From: Desulfosporosinus lacus DSM 15449
Lineage (GTDB): Bacteria > Bacillota > Desulfitobacteriia > Desulfitobacteriales > Desulfitobacteriaceae
DNA: 64,000 nucleotides
Direction of reading: 5' to 3'
NCBI RefSeq assembly: GCF_900129935.1
Contig: NZ_FQXJ01000012.1
Span: 62,001 to 126,000, forward strand
Shown here piece by piece: positions 25,723-35,491 of this stretch (positions are counted from its first letter, which is position 1; each line of letters starts with the position of its first letter). The translations under genes and the position numbers were made by a program. The notes beneath the pieces are model-generated. The model did no database searches. It saw nothing but the letters and a program-made list of their open reading frames with translations, and was not told the origin of the DNA.

Positions 25723-27582
25723 ATGAAATTTAACCGGAAATCCTTAGCTTTAATGTTGATTGATGCAGTATTAGTTAACTTAGCTGCATTTGGAAGCTTT
25801 TACCTCCGTTTTGAAGGAAATATTCCTCAGGAATATTTCTTGACATATTATCATACAGCTTGGGCTGGAACGCTGATTTACTTAGTCATCTTCTCCTTAT
25901 TTGGCCTGTATAATCGGCTTTGGCAGTATGCCAGTATCAGCGAACTTCTTTCAATTGTTTATGCAGTTACGGTTGGAACGAGTAGTGTAATACTCGTCAT
26001 TTATTTTTTAGCCCCCATGCGCTATCCAAACACGGTAGCTGTGTTATTATGGCTGACCACCACGTTTTTAATCGGAGGCTCTCGTTTCCTAGGTCGCATA
26101 TTACAAGATAGTGTTTTCAACCTGCATTTTTCCGGAATGCCGAAGCGGGTCCTGATTATTGGGGCCGGAGATGCAGGGGCCTTAGCGGTCCGTGAATTGA
26201 AAAATAGCAATTATCGTGAAGGTTATCCGGTGGGGATTATCGATGATGCTCCGCAAAAGCAAAAACTCAAGTTGATGGGAATTCCCGTCTTAGGAACCAG
26301 GGAGGATATCACGCGAGTTATGAGATCCCACAAAGTTGAAGAAGTCATTATTGCTATGCCTTCAGCGCCAGGGGATGTGATTCGGGATATTAATGAGATT
26401 TGCGAAAAGAGTGGACTGGTCATTAAGATCATTCCGGGTATTTATAACTATTTAAGTGGAGAAATGGATAGCTTAAAAATCCGGGAAGTTCAGATCGAAG
26501 ATTTATTGGGAAGGGATCAGGTGAATCTCGATATTGAGGAAGTAGCGGGTTATTTGGCAGGAGAAACCGTCTTAATTACAGGAGCTGGTGGATCAATCGG
26601 CTCGGAACTCTGTCGGCAAATATGTAGATTTAACCCCCAAAAGCTTATCCTGGCTGGACGTGGGGAGAACAGTATTTTTGATATCGAGCAAGAACTGCGT
26701 TCGGAATGTCCAGGGGTTAAGGTTGTCACAGAAATCCTGGACGTGAAAGATATAGAAAAGGTCGGATTGGTTTTTAGAAGGTACAAACCGGGAGTTGTCT
26801 TTCATGCTGCTGCTCATAAGCACGTTCCACTCATGGAGCGAAATCCTGAAGAGGCTTTAAAGAACAACATTTTAGGAACTTATAATGTGGCAGAGATCTC
26901 GGATGTTACCCAGGTAAAAACCTTTGTTCTTATTTCCACAGATAAGGCTATCAATCCCACGAGTATTATGGGGGCCACAAAGCGAGTGGCGGAGATGATC
27001 ATTCAAAGTCTCGATCGACAATCCCAGACGCGTTTCGTCGCCGTTCGCTTTGGCAATGTTCTAGGGAGTCGAGGAAGTGTAATTCCCACCTTCAAGAAAC
27101 AGATTAACAAGGGTGGTCCTGTGACAGTGACTCATCCTGAGATGGTTCGTTACTTTATGACCATTCCGGAAGCGGCCCAGCTGGTGATTCAAGCGGGTGC
27201 CATGGCTCGGGGTGGGGAAGTTTTCATTCTGGATATGGGAAAACCGGTTAAGATTGTTGATTTGGCACGAGATTTGATTCGGCTGTCAGGGTTTGAAGTG
27301 GATGTGGATATTAAGATTGAATATACAGGCATCCGTCCCGGGGAGAAGCTGTATGAGGAGCTGCTCACGGCAGAGGAGGGGGCTGCCAGTACAAAGCATC
27401 AGAGAATTTTTGTGGCAAAGCCAAATGGAATAGATGTTGCAGGGATTGAGGGCTTGGTTCAGATGATTAGGGAGAGAGGTTCGTACTTGACGAGGGAAGA
27501 GATCGTAAAAGAGTTGGGTGAGGTTGTGCCGGGGTTTAAACAACTTCCGGGGAAGAGAGAGATAGGGAGGGTTTTTAAATGA
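25723..27582 (+). CDS. Membrane UDP-GlcNAc 4,6-dehydratase (PglF/CapD type)
   Basis: Protein of 619 aa with four N-terminal membrane helices (to about 130), a CoA-binding-like Rossmann domain (RVLIIGAGDAG near 142) and a C-terminal short-chain dehydrogenase/reductase domain. The NAD motif GAGGSIGSE starts near residue 287. The active site is STDKAINPTSIMGATKR with Met416 in place of the usual Tyr and Lys420, the mark of retaining 4,6-dehydratases of this group. Product would be a UDP-4-keto-6-deoxy-GlcNAc, used by the aminotransferase that overlaps it by 4 bp. First gene behind promoter copy 2. Confidence 0.9.
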   Translation: MKFNRKSLALMLIDAVLVNLAAFGSFYLRFEGNIPQEYFLTYYHTAWAGTLIYLVIFSLFGLYNRLWQYASISELLSIVYAVTVGTSSVILVIYFLAPMRYPNTVAVLLWLTTTFLIGGSRFLGRILQDSVFNLHFSGMPKRVLIIGAGDAGALAVRELKNSNYREGYPVGIIDDAPQKQKLKLMGIPVLGTREDITRVMRSHKVEEVIIAMPSAPGDVIRDINEICEKSGLVIKIIPGIYNYLSGEMDSLKIREVQIEDLLGRDQVNLDIEEVAGYLAGETVLITGAGGSIGSELCRQICRFNPQKLILAGRGENSIFDIEQELRSECPGVKVVTEILDVKDIEKVGLVFRRYKPGVVFHAAAHKHVPLMERNPEEALKNNILGTYNVAEISDVTQVKTFVLISTDKAINPTSIMGATKRVAEMIIQSLDRQSQTRFVAVRFGNVLGSRGSVIPTFKKQINKGGPVTVTHPEMVRYFMTIPEAAQLVIQAGAMARGGEVFILDMGKPVKIVDLARDLIRLSGFEVDVDIKIEYTGIRPGEKLYEELLTAEEGAASTKHQRIFVAKPNGIDVAGIEGLVQMIRERGSYLTREEIVKELGEVVPGFKQLPGKREIGRVFK

Positions 27583-28733
27583 TTCCGTTAGCAAGACCAG
27601 ATATCACTGAGAAAGAAAAACAAGCCGTACTAGCGGTTTTGGACTCGAATCTGTTAAGCTTAGGGCCGAAATTGAATGAATTCGAAGAAAAAATGGCAGC
27701 TTACGCCGGAACACAGTATGCCATAGCCTGTAATAGTGGAACCAGTGGTTTACATATGATTATAGCTGCGCTGGGAATAAAGGATGGGGATGAAGTAATT
27801 ACTACGTCCTTTAGTTTTATTTCCTCTAGTAACTGTATGTTATTTGAACGGGCCAAACCTGTGTTTGTTGATATTGATGAGAAGACCTATAACTTGGATA
27901 CAACCCAGATTGAGGAGAAGATTACGGAAAGAACCAAAGCAATTTTACCGGTTCATGTCTTCGGGCAACCTGCCAACATGAATGACATAAGACGTATTGC
28001 TCTTAAACATGGCTTAGCTATTATTGAAGACTCTTGCGAGGCAATTGGGGCAGAGTGGAATGGTAAGAAAGCCGGGACGATGTCTAATGCCGGGGTCTTC
28101 GCCTTTTACCCCAATAAGCAAATGACAACGGGTGAAGGTGGAGTGGTTGTTACGAACAATGAAAACCTGGCTAAGTTATGTTATAGCCTTCGGAATCAAG
28201 GACGAGGAATTGATACTCAGTGGCTCGATCATGTTCGGTTAGGTTACAACTATCGGATGAGTGACATTAGTTGCGCACTTGGTATTGCACAATTGGAACG
28301 TATTGATGAGATCCTCGCTAAACGCCAACGAGCTGCTGATTTCTATATGGAAAAGCTTAAGGATGTGGAAGGGGTTATTCTTCCGACCATTGACGAGAGA
28401 GCGAAAATGAGTTGGTTTGTTTTTGTCATAAGGTTTGAACCTTGGATCAATCGAAATCTTGTTATGCAAACCCTCTTAGATCAGGGTGTCGGATGTAGGC
28501 CATACTTTACTGCGATTCACCTTCAGCCTTTCTATCGAGAGATGTTTGGGTATAAGGAAGGGGATTTCCCGGTGACAGAACATGTGGCAAGCGGTACTTT
28601 GGCTATTCCATTTTTTAATAACATCACTGAGGAGCAAATCGATATGGTCGTGGCTGAGGTTAAGAAAGCTATTCGGTATGCCTCTATACCTGATTCTAAA
28701 GCACGGCTTAAGAGATGTAAATTAGGAGTGTAA
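27579..28733 (+). CDS. DegT/DnrJ/EryC1 sugar aminotransferase (PglE type)
   Basis: PLP enzyme of 384 aa that would transfer an amino group to the 4-keto sugar made by the preceding dehydratase. The PLP-binding lysine is Lys180 in FYPNKQMTTGEGG; upstream are SGTSGLHMI near 57 and EDSCEAIGAEW near 155. Its ATG overlaps the dehydratase stop by 4 bp. With PglF- and PglD-like neighbours the expected product is UDP-4-amino-4,6-dideoxy-GlcNAc, on the way to bacillosamine. Confidence 0.9.
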   Translation: MIPLARPDITEKEKQAVLAVLDSNLLSLGPKLNEFEEKMAAYAGTQYAIACNSGTSGLHMIIAALGIKDGDEVITTSFSFISSSNCMLFERAKPVFVDIDEKTYNLDTTQIEEKITERTKAILPVHVFGQPANMNDIRRIALKHGLAIIEDSCEAIGAEWNGKKAGTMSNAGVFAFYPNKQMTTGEGGVVVTNNENLAKLCYSLRNQGRGIDTQWLDHVRLGYNYRMSDISCALGIAQLERIDEILAKRQRAADFYMEKLKDVEGVILPTIDERAKMSWFVFVIRFEPWINRNLVMQTLLDQGVGCRPYFTAIHLQPFYREMFGYKEGDFPVTEHVASGTLAIPFFNNITEEQIDMVVAEVKKAIRYASIPDSKARLKRCKLGV

Positions 28734-28739
28734 GTGATC

Positions 28740-29369
28740 ATGTTATCTTACGTTAAGGTTAAGAGAGTCATGGATTTATTATTTTCAATTATTTTGTTGA
28801 TTGTAGTATCCCCGATTATGCTTTGTGCAGCAATTGCCATCAAGTTAGGATCCCGGGGGCCCGTACTCTTTAAACAAGAACGGCCAGGTAAAGATAGAGT
28901 AATATTCACGATCTACAAGTTTCGTACCATGCGCCTGGAGAGGGAGAAAGACGGTCGCTCCTTATCCGATATGGAGCGTCTGACTCCTGTGGGTGGGATT
29001 TTACGAAAGCTTAGTGTGGATGAGTTACCTCAGCTTTTTAATATTTTAAAAGGGGATATGAGTTTCATTGGTCCCCGTCCTTTGATGGTTCGGTATTTAG
29101 AGCGTTATACCCCTGAACAGATGCGACGGCATGAGGTGACACCTGGAATATCCGGGTGGGCACAAATCCATGGTCGTAATCAGGTAGGCTGGGAGACACG
29201 ATTTAAATATGATGTGTGGTATGTAGACCATATTTCCTTTTGGCTGGATTTAAGGATCTTCCTTAAGACTTTGGGGATTGTGCTTATCAGGAGCGGGGTT
29301 AATCAGTCCAAGAATCAAACCATGGAAGAGTTTGGTGTGGCTGAGAATAGGACAATAGGATGCAAATAA
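28740..29369 (+). CDS. Initiating phosphosugar transferase (PglC/WcaJ C-terminal type)
   Basis: Small monotopic phosphoglycosyl transferase of 209 aa that moves a sugar phosphate from its UDP donor to undecaprenyl phosphate and so starts the repeat unit. It has one N-terminal hydrophobic helix, KFRTM near 60, the DELPQLFNILKGDMSFIGPRP block near 85-105 and PGISGWAQI. ATG 28740 fits AGGAGTG; GTG 28734 is in frame but too close. Its short form and position after the dehydratase and aminotransferase match PglC, which uses diacetylbacillosamine. Confidence 0.9.
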   Translation: MLSYVKVKRVMDLLFSIILLIVVSPIMLCAAIAIKLGSRGPVLFKQERPGKDRVIFTIYKFRTMRLEREKDGRSLSDMERLTPVGGILRKLSVDELPQLFNILKGDMSFIGPRPLMVRYLERYTPEQMRRHEVTPGISGWAQIHGRNQVGWETRFKYDVWYVDHISFWLDLRIFLKTLGIVLIRSGVNQSKNQTMEEFGVAENRTIGCK

Positions 29370-29920
29370 AGCGTTATTGGCTAATGGTAAGAATGGCATT
29401 TATAAGAAGTGGATTTCGGAGAGCGGAGTTTGCTAAGAGGAAAGGAATCTATAACGCAATGGGTGAGAATGTTATGATTCAGTCCAGAAAAATTCCGCTC
29501 TATTCACAATTAATTCGTTTCCATCACAATATTATGGTTGCCTCGAATGTGACGTTTCTCACACATGATGTAACCCATAATATCCTTAATAATGCATTTC
29601 CTGATAACAAGTTTACAGAAAAAATTGGCTGTATTGAGATTATGGACAATGTCTTTATTGGTGCCAATTCTACGATCTTGTATAATGTTCGAATTGGTCC
29701 TAAGGCAATTGTAGCGGCAGGGAGTGTTGTTACAAGAGATGTTCCGGAAAATTCTATTGTTGGGGGAAACCCAGCTAGGGTTATAGGTACCTTTGACGAT
29801 TATGTGAAAAAAAGATTGTTAGACTTAGATGCCTATTCAGAAGCTTTAAAACCCAAAGATCAAAGAATCAAACAAGAACTGGTGGTGCTGGAATGGGCGA
29901 AGTTTCAAGCTAAAAACTAG
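29360..29920 (+). CDS. Hexapeptide-repeat O-acetyltransferase (CatB/Maa-like)
   Basis: Left-handed beta-helix acyltransferase of 186 aa with family repeats in IGANSTILYNVRIGPKAIVAAGSVV and the C-terminal cap VPENSIVGGNPARVIG. The catalytic-type histidine is likely in TFLTHDVTHN near residue 72. It overlaps the sugar transferase gene by 10 bp. It would acetylate a sugar hydroxyl or amino group of the polymer; the acceptor is unknown. Confidence 0.82.
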   Translation: MQIKRYWLMVRMAFIRSGFRRAEFAKRKGIYNAMGENVMIQSRKIPLYSQLIRFHHNIMVASNVTFLTHDVTHNILNNAFPDNKFTEKIGCIEIMDNVFIGANSTILYNVRIGPKAIVAAGSVVTRDVPENSIVGGNPARVIGTFDDYVKKRLLDLDAYSEALKPKDQRIKQELVVLEWAKFQAKN

Positions 29921-29940
29921 AAAATAAATGAGGGTATGCA

Positions 29941-30570
29941 GTGAAAGATCTAATTATTGTTGGTGCCGGAGGGCACGGGCGGGAAGTTCTGGAGTGGGTG
30001 ATGGACATCAATGAAGAGAAACCAACTTGGAATGTGTTGGGTTTTATTGATGACGATTTAAATAAATTGGATGATAAAAAAAGCAACTATAAAATCATCG
30101 GAAAAATAGTGGACTGGACTATTGAGAAAAATCAATGCTTTGCTTTGGGCATTGCTTCACCGGTCATTAAAGAAAAGGTGACTCAGCTGCTGATGGATCG
30201 GGGTGCTGAATTTGCCTCAGTTATTCATCCCACCGCTAGAATTGCCGAAAGCGCAACCTATGGGATTGGATTTGTTGCCTACCCCAATTCAGGGATAGGG
30301 CCGGACGCCTATGTGGGGGATTTTGTCACACTGTTGTCTTCGAAAATCGGTCATGATGCTTGGGTGGGGGATTACACCACAATATCTTCCCACTGTGGGG
30401 TTAATGGAGAGGTCAAATTGGGCAAGAGGGTTTTCCTAGGCAGTCATGTAGCAATTGTGCCCAATAAGAGAATTGGGGATGACGTGTATGTCGGACTTGG
30501 TAGTGTTGTGATAAATGATGTAGAGAAGGGTGTAAAGGTTTTTGGGAATCCTGCCAGGAGAGCACGATAA
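29941..30570 (+). CDS. NeuD/PglD-type sugar N-acyltransferase
   Basis: Protein of 209 aa with a Rossmann-like N-terminus (DLIIVGAGGHGREV) and a C-terminal hexapeptide beta-helix. The catalytic histidine pair is probably in SKIGHDAWVGD and SSHCGVNGE near 135-155. It ends FGNPARRAR. In the Pgl pathway PglD acetylates the 4-amino group to give UDP-diacetylbacillosamine, which suits the neighbouring PglF, PglE and PglC homologues. The start is GTG. A diverged paralogue lies at 36991. Confidence 0.85.
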   Translation: MKDLIIVGAGGHGREVLEWVMDINEEKPTWNVLGFIDDDLNKLDDKKSNYKIIGKIVDWTIEKNQCFALGIASPVIKEKVTQLLMDRGAEFASVIHPTARIAESATYGIGFVAYPNSGIGPDAYVGDFVTLLSSKIGHDAWVGDYTTISSHCGVNGEVKLGKRVFLGSHVAIVPNKRIGDDVYVGLGSVVINDVEKGVKVFGNPARRAR

Positions 30571-30599
30571 AATCATCGCAACTAAGGAGATGGACAGAT

Positions 30600-30848
30600 A
30601 TGAATAACCTGAAGAAATACAATAAGGTTTTTACAACGTTATTTAATATAAGTGACAATCAGTTAAACAAAGACTTTACCTTTAATAATGTAGAGGATTG
30701 GGATTCAATTGTTCACTTGTCGTTGATAACAGAGCTTGAAGATACCTTTAATGTAATGTTAGAGACCGAAGATATACTCTCCTTTGGTTCCTATGAGAAC
30801 GGTATGAGGATATTGGAAAAGTATGAAATTTCGTTTACTGATGTTTAG
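30600..30848 (+). CDS. Acyl carrier protein
   Basis: Acidic helical protein of 82 aa. The phosphopantetheine serine lies in VEDWDSIVHLSLI (Ser38), a standard D-S-I motif. Rather than belonging to fatty-acid synthesis, it precedes a ketoreductase-like SDR and an AMP-forming acyl ligase in the same operon, and a phosphopantetheinyl transferase is encoded 7 kb on. I infer it carries an acyl group to be placed on a sugar. Confidence 0.88.
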   Translation: MNNLKKYNKVFTTLFNISDNQLNKDFTFNNVEDWDSIVHLSLITELEDTFNVMLETEDILSFGSYENGMRILEKYEISFTDV

Positions 30849-30857
30849 GAGGTTAGA

Positions 30858-31604
30858 ATGACTGGTTTATTGCGAGATAAAGTATGTATTGTTACCGGTG
30901 CGGGAAAAGGCATCGGTCGAGCAATAGCTGAAAGCTTTGCTGCGGAAGGCGCTTATGTGTATGCCAATGACGCAAGAGAAGGTTCTGTAGATTCTTGGCT
31001 TATAGCAAGTGAAATGCGGCATCGAATTATGCCGCTTTATTTTAACATAACGGATTCGGCAGGGGTTAAGAATGCTTTAACTCACATAAAAAAGGAAAAA
31101 CAACGGCTGGATGTGCTTGTGAACAATGCAGGGGTTGAATATAACGAGCTTATTGGCATGATATCCCAGGAAAACATGGAAAAAATGTTTTCTATTAATG
31201 TCTTTGGAACTATTGAAATGCTGCAAATGGCAAGTCGGCTGATGTCAAGACAAGAAAGTGGGGGCAGCATTATCAATATATCCTCATTGGTCGGAATCAG
31301 AGGCAACCGAGGGCAACTTGTCTATTCAGCAACCAAGGGTGCGGTTATAGCTTTGACAAAATCTGCAGCTAAAGAACTTGCCTCGAAAAATATAAGGGTG
31401 AATTCCATTGCTCCGGGCCTCACAAAAACAGAGATGATGGAAGCCGCAGATATTGAGAAGTTAAAAGGCAGGATTGCCAACATTAGCATGGGGCGCATTG
31501 CGGAACCTTCAGATATAGCACGAGCCTGCGTTTTTTTTGCTTCGGATTTGTCAGGGTATGTGTCGGGACAAGTTCTTGTGGTGGATGGCTGTACGATAAT
31601 GTGA
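30858..31604 (+). CDS. Short-chain dehydrogenase/reductase (FabG-like)
   Basis: NAD(P)-dependent SDR of 248 aa. The cofactor motif is TGAGKGIGRAIAE near residue 12, NNAG near 90, and the catalytic Ser-Tyr-Lys occurs as SSLVGIRG, then YSATKGAV. The C-terminal GQVLVVDGC fits FabG relatives. Placed between an acyl carrier protein and an acyl ligase, it probably reduces a beta-keto acyl group on the carrier. A sugar reductase role is possible but less likely from context. Confidence 0.85.
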   Translation: MTGLLRDKVCIVTGAGKGIGRAIAESFAAEGAYVYANDAREGSVDSWLIASEMRHRIMPLYFNITDSAGVKNALTHIKKEKQRLDVLVNNAGVEYNELIGMISQENMEKMFSINVFGTIEMLQMASRLMSRQESGGSIINISSLVGIRGNRGQLVYSATKGAVIALTKSAAKELASKNIRVNSIAPGLTKTEMMEAADIEKLKGRIANISMGRIAEPSDIARACVFFASDLSGYVSGQVLVVDGCTIM

Positions 31605-31616
31605 GGAGGGATATAC

Positions 31617-33035
31617 ATGCATTTAGGAATTGATAGACACCGACCAGATAGAATTGCCGCCATTGATGATACGGGCACGGAGTTAAGCTATGGTGGATTG
31701 TGTGATTTTGCCCTAGAGTTCGGATCCATGATGCCACGACGGTCTATCGTTTTTTGTTTATGTGAGAATACAATTGGTGCTCTATCCGGATACATAGGCT
31801 GTTTATCCAATCATATTGTTCCTCTTTTGATTGGTGCTGCCATCGACCGCAAGTTACTGGTTCATTTGATGGAGGTATACACACCGGCTTACATGTGGAT
31901 GCCCGAGGGGCTCGTATCTGAATTTAACTATCCCATATTATATAAAGGGTATGGATTTGTCCTTGTTCGTACGGAACATGAACCATATCCCATAAATGAC
32001 GACTTGGCGATGCTTCTCACCACCTCCGGCTCAACGGGCAGCCCGAAATTGGTACGTCATAAATACATCAATCTTGTTGCCAACGCCAAAAATGTTGCCG
32101 CATTATTTGACTGGACAAAGAAAGACCGTGCGGTTGTGGATTTGCCGATACAGTATACTATGGGCCTTAATGTCATTAACAGTCATCTGTATGCAGGCGC
32201 ATCCGTGCTGCTTACGGAGCACAATCTTATGAGTCCTGATTTCTGGCGGAATATTAAGGATCAGCGGGCAACTAATTTTACAGGAGTTCCTTTCAGTTAC
32301 GAGGTTTTATTTAAACTCCGTTTTACTCGAATGGATTTGCCATATTTGACCACCTTCGCCGAAGGAGGAGGAAAGCTAACTGATGGAATGTTTGCCGATA
32401 CTGCCGACTATGCAAGCCGTACCGGAAAGAGATTCTTCGCCACCTTTGGCACAACCGAGACCTCGGCTCGACTGGCCTTTTTACCTGCGGAGCTTGCGAA
32501 TTCTAAGATTGGAAGCATTGGTCAAGCGATACCTGGAGGGGAATTGTTTTTGCTCGATGAAAAGGGCAACGAAATAAAGCAAAAGGAAGCCGAGGGCGAG
32601 TTGGGATATAGAGGGCCAAATGTGACTATGGGGTATGCTTATTGTCGTGATGATTTAATGCTTGGGGATGAATGGCAGGGTGAATATCGTACGGGGGATA
32701 TTGCTAGGAGAGATAGGGACGGATGCTATTACATTCTCGGTAGGAAAAGTAGGTTTTTAAAGCTCTATGGACTACGGGTTAGCCTGGACAGATGTGAAAG
32801 GTTAATAAAGGATGAGTTCAAGATAGATTGTGTCTGTACAGGCACGGACAAAAGAATGGATATTTACATCACAGAGGATAAATACAAAGATGAAGTTCGA
32901 AGATTTATCAGTATAAAAACTAGGATAATTATGTCTGCCTATGCTGTGTTTATTGTTGAGATTATTCCACGCAATGAGTCAGGTAAGGTTCAGTACGAGG
33001 CGTTAGATAGAAAGCTGGCATTGCGGTTGATTTGA
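31617..33035 (+). CDS. AMP-forming acyl/amino-acid ligase
   Basis: ANL-superfamily adenylating enzyme of 472 aa. The P-loop is LTTSGSTGSPK near residue 135, the A5-type motif FGTTETSA near 275, and YRTGDIARRDRDGCYYILGRKSRF near 360 holds the hinge. The catalytic Lys region NESGKVQYEALDRK is at the C-terminus. It would activate a carboxylic acid and load it on the acyl carrier protein two genes upstream. The start is ATG behind GAGGAGG, 12 bp after the SDR gene. Confidence 0.85.
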   Translation: MHLGIDRHRPDRIAAIDDTGTELSYGGLCDFALEFGSMMPRRSIVFCLCENTIGALSGYIGCLSNHIVPLLIGAAIDRKLLVHLMEVYTPAYMWMPEGLVSEFNYPILYKGYGFVLVRTEHEPYPINDDLAMLLTTSGSTGSPKLVRHKYINLVANAKNVAALFDWTKKDRAVVDLPIQYTMGLNVINSHLYAGASVLLTEHNLMSPDFWRNIKDQRATNFTGVPFSYEVLFKLRFTRMDLPYLTTFAEGGGKLTDGMFADTADYASRTGKRFFATFGTTETSARLAFLPAELANSKIGSIGQAIPGGELFLLDEKGNEIKQKEAEGELGYRGPNVTMGYAYCRDDLMLGDEWQGEYRTGDIARRDRDGCYYILGRKSRFLKLYGLRVSLDRCERLIKDEFKIDCVCTGTDKRMDIYITEDKYKDEVRRFISIKTRIIMSAYAVFIVEIIPRNESGKVQYEALDRKLALRLI

Positions 33036-33106
33036 ATCAGGGTATTTATCGAGCTGAAGGATAGTTATAAAGGGCTGATAGGAGCTCGATAAAATGGAGG
33101 ATGCAT

Positions 33107-34399
33107 ATGGAACTACAGCTGGAGCGGAAGCAAAATGTGACTGCCGTTAAATTTTCTATATCAAAACAAATTCTTGCTAATATGTGTTTTATAATGTTTT
33201 TTGCCTCGGATACGATTTCATTTTGTACGACCCGGCTTTTCAGGTTTTATGGATTGGAAGACTCTGCCTGGATTTTAACCTCTATTGTTATTTACTTTCC
33301 TCTTCTATTGATGCCATTTGTAATTGGAGAAAGAAGACGGACACGTGATTTCTTTATACTTTGGGTGACTGTATTAGTAGCATTCATAGTTACAATTATC
33401 GTCCACCCTGAATATGAAACTTGGTTTAAACATCCGCTTTATGGTGTCTTTGATTACATTTTTAGACCAGATCGTGCTTTGTATGCTTATTTTATGGTGC
33501 GGATTATTAATGATCCTAAGCAAATCCTCTTAAATTTGAAATTTGTTTCATATATTTTTGCGATTTATGGATTATATAAATTTACGAATGCCATGCAAGT
33601 TGGCAGCTGGTTAACCTTAACGGCAAATGGATATGAAGAACTTTCATATAGTATGAGCTTTGGCTATGACATGATGTTACCGTCAATGGTGTTTCTGTAT
33701 TATGCAATGAGAGATAAGAAACCATTACACTGGGCACTTAGCATCATGTGTATATTTATGATTTTAGTGGCGGGTTCTCGAGCGCCTTTGTTGTGGATTA
33801 TCGTATTTTTTGCAGTGATGCTGATCAAAGGTTTTATAACCAGTAAGGTCAAGGTAATTTGGGGTTTGACTGTACCTGTCTTTTTGTTGATATATCTGAA
33901 GCTTGAAGACTTAATTGGGTTTCTTGTGTTTTTTTTGCAAGATCGAGGTATATCAGCCAGGAGTATAGACATGCTGTTATCCGGCTCCATAAGTGATGAT
34001 AACGGAAGAGCAGTAATCTATGACATGTCAATCGAGATGATCAAGAACATGGGCTTCTTTGGGTATGGACTGTACGGAGATCGTTATGTTATCGGAAATT
34101 ATTATTTCTGGGGGTATCCACATAATATCTTCCTGGAGATTTTGATAACCTTTGGTGTCATATGTGGGGGATTTTTAATAGTCTTCCTGTTATACCATGT
34201 TGTCAGGACACTAATAAAATGCAAAGACGATGATTGGCTGGATTTGTTTTTAATCTTTTTGGTTTGTTCCTTAAAGCTGCTGCTCTCTGATTCCTACTGG
34301 TATATACCTGAGTTTTGGGCTGCAATTGCAGTCGTATACAGTTGGAACAGACAGCAAAAAATTAATAAAAGTGAAAGGATGAAACCGATTAATGTCTGA
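33107..34399 (+). CDS. O-antigen polymerase-like membrane protein (Wzy)
   Basis: Integral membrane protein of 430 aa with about ten helices and a large external loop between roughly residues 270 and 345 that contains DDNGRAVIYDMSIEMIKNMGFFGYGLYGDR, the feature typical of Wzy/O-antigen ligase proteins. The PHNIFLEILI segment after it is also characteristic. ATG 33107 has GGAGG at good distance; ATG 33101 is too close. It would polymerise repeat units on the outer face of the membrane. Rapid divergence of this family makes a finer call impossible. Confidence 0.75.
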   Translation: MELQLERKQNVTAVKFSISKQILANMCFIMFFASDTISFCTTRLFRFYGLEDSAWILTSIVIYFPLLLMPFVIGERRRTRDFFILWVTVLVAFIVTIIVHPEYETWFKHPLYGVFDYIFRPDRALYAYFMVRIINDPKQILLNLKFVSYIFAIYGLYKFTNAMQVGSWLTLTANGYEELSYSMSFGYDMMLPSMVFLYYAMRDKKPLHWALSIMCIFMILVAGSRAPLLWIIVFFAVMLIKGFITSKVKVIWGLTVPVFLLIYLKLEDLIGFLVFFLQDRGISARSIDMLLSGSISDDNGRAVIYDMSIEMIKNMGFFGYGLYGDRYVIGNYYFWGYPHNIFLEILITFGVICGGFLIVFLLYHVVRTLIKCKDDDWLDLFLIFLVCSLKLLLSDSYWYIPEFWAAIAVVYSWNRQQKINKSERMKPINV

Positions 34400-35408
34400 T
34401 GAGATTAAGGTTAGCATTAGTTGCTTGACATATAAACATGGAAAGTACTTAAGGCAAGCCCTTGATTCTATGTTGATGCAAAAGACAAGGTTTGCCTATG
34501 AAATAATTGTGCATGACGATGCCTCAGCGGACAATACGGCCGCTATTATTAGGGAATACGCTAAGAGGTACTCTAATATCGTCAAACCAATTCTCCAAAC
34601 GGAGAATCAATATTCTAAGAATGTATCTATAACCCATAAGTTTATTCTTCCCGCAGCCAGGGGTAAATATATAGCCTATTGTGAAGGGGATGATTATTGG
34701 ACTGATCCCTATAAATTACAAAAGCAAGTGGATTTTCTGGAAAAGCATCCTGAATACATTGCTACCACACATGAATGCTGGGAAGTTGATGAAAATGGAA
34801 AAATGTTGTCCAGCCGCTACTTTTATGGCTACAGAAAACGTGGGGTTTATACCTTAGAAACCCACCAAAAAAAGAGATTATTATTCGGACAAACCGCTAC
34901 TCTGATGCATAGGAAAGAAGCAATTGAGCTCAATGATCCTGAGGTGGCAGATAAATATGGGAAGATAAAAGCAACAGGGGATGTAAAGAAAGCTATGCTC
35001 ATTTCTATACGAGGGGACACTTATTGTTTCGAGGAAGTAATGAGTCATCATAGGCGTATTTATTCGGGCGGTGATAGTTGGAGTGCCCAGCTATCTAAAA
35101 TCAATGTAAATAGATTTGTTTTCGACGAATGCCTGGCTATGGAGGATTTTGCAAGAGAAGTGATGGGGGTTAAGCTGAATTACTCCAAGCTTCTGATACT
35201 ATACACTACTATTGCCCTGGGCAAGACCATATTAAAGCCTGATAAAGACAAGTGGGATAACTTCATATATATGTGTAGTATGTTTCCCAGTAAAACATAT
35301 ATTGTCGTCAAAATTATCCTGACATTGATTAAGTATCCTTTCCTTGTCTTAACCACAAGAGTCAGCGGTTTGCGTCACAGGCTGTTATATGGTAAAGCCT
35401 CAATCTAG
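34392..35408 (+). CDS. Glycosyltransferase family 2
   Basis: GT-A fold glycosyltransferase of 338 aa. The N-terminal VSISCLTYKHGKYLRQALDS and EIIVHDDASADNT near 38 form the nucleotide-sugar site, and CEGDDYWTDPYKLQKQ near 95 has the acidic metal-binding motif. A C-terminal hydrophobic stretch may touch the membrane. It overlaps the polymerase gene by 8 bp. It is the only ordinary glycosyltransferase seen in the cluster, implying that a short repeat unit is made here or that other transferases are encoded elsewhere. Confidence 0.87.
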   Translation: MSDEIKVSISCLTYKHGKYLRQALDSMLMQKTRFAYEIIVHDDASADNTAAIIREYAKRYSNIVKPILQTENQYSKNVSITHKFILPAARGKYIAYCEGDDYWTDPYKLQKQVDFLEKHPEYIATTHECWEVDENGKMLSSRYFYGYRKRGVYTLETHQKKRLLFGQTATLMHRKEAIELNDPEVADKYGKIKATGDVKKAMLISIRGDTYCFEEVMSHHRRIYSGGDSWSAQLSKINVNRFVFDECLAMEDFAREVMGVKLNYSKLLILYTTIALGKTILKPDKDKWDNFIYMCSMFPSKTYIVVKIILTLIKYPFLVLTTRVSGLRHRLLYGKASI

Positions 35409-35491
35409 GATGCAAATACATACAACTAGATTAACTGTCCAGATAGCAACAACTTTGAATACTCGCCCCACTCACCGGTAGAGTTAGGGCA

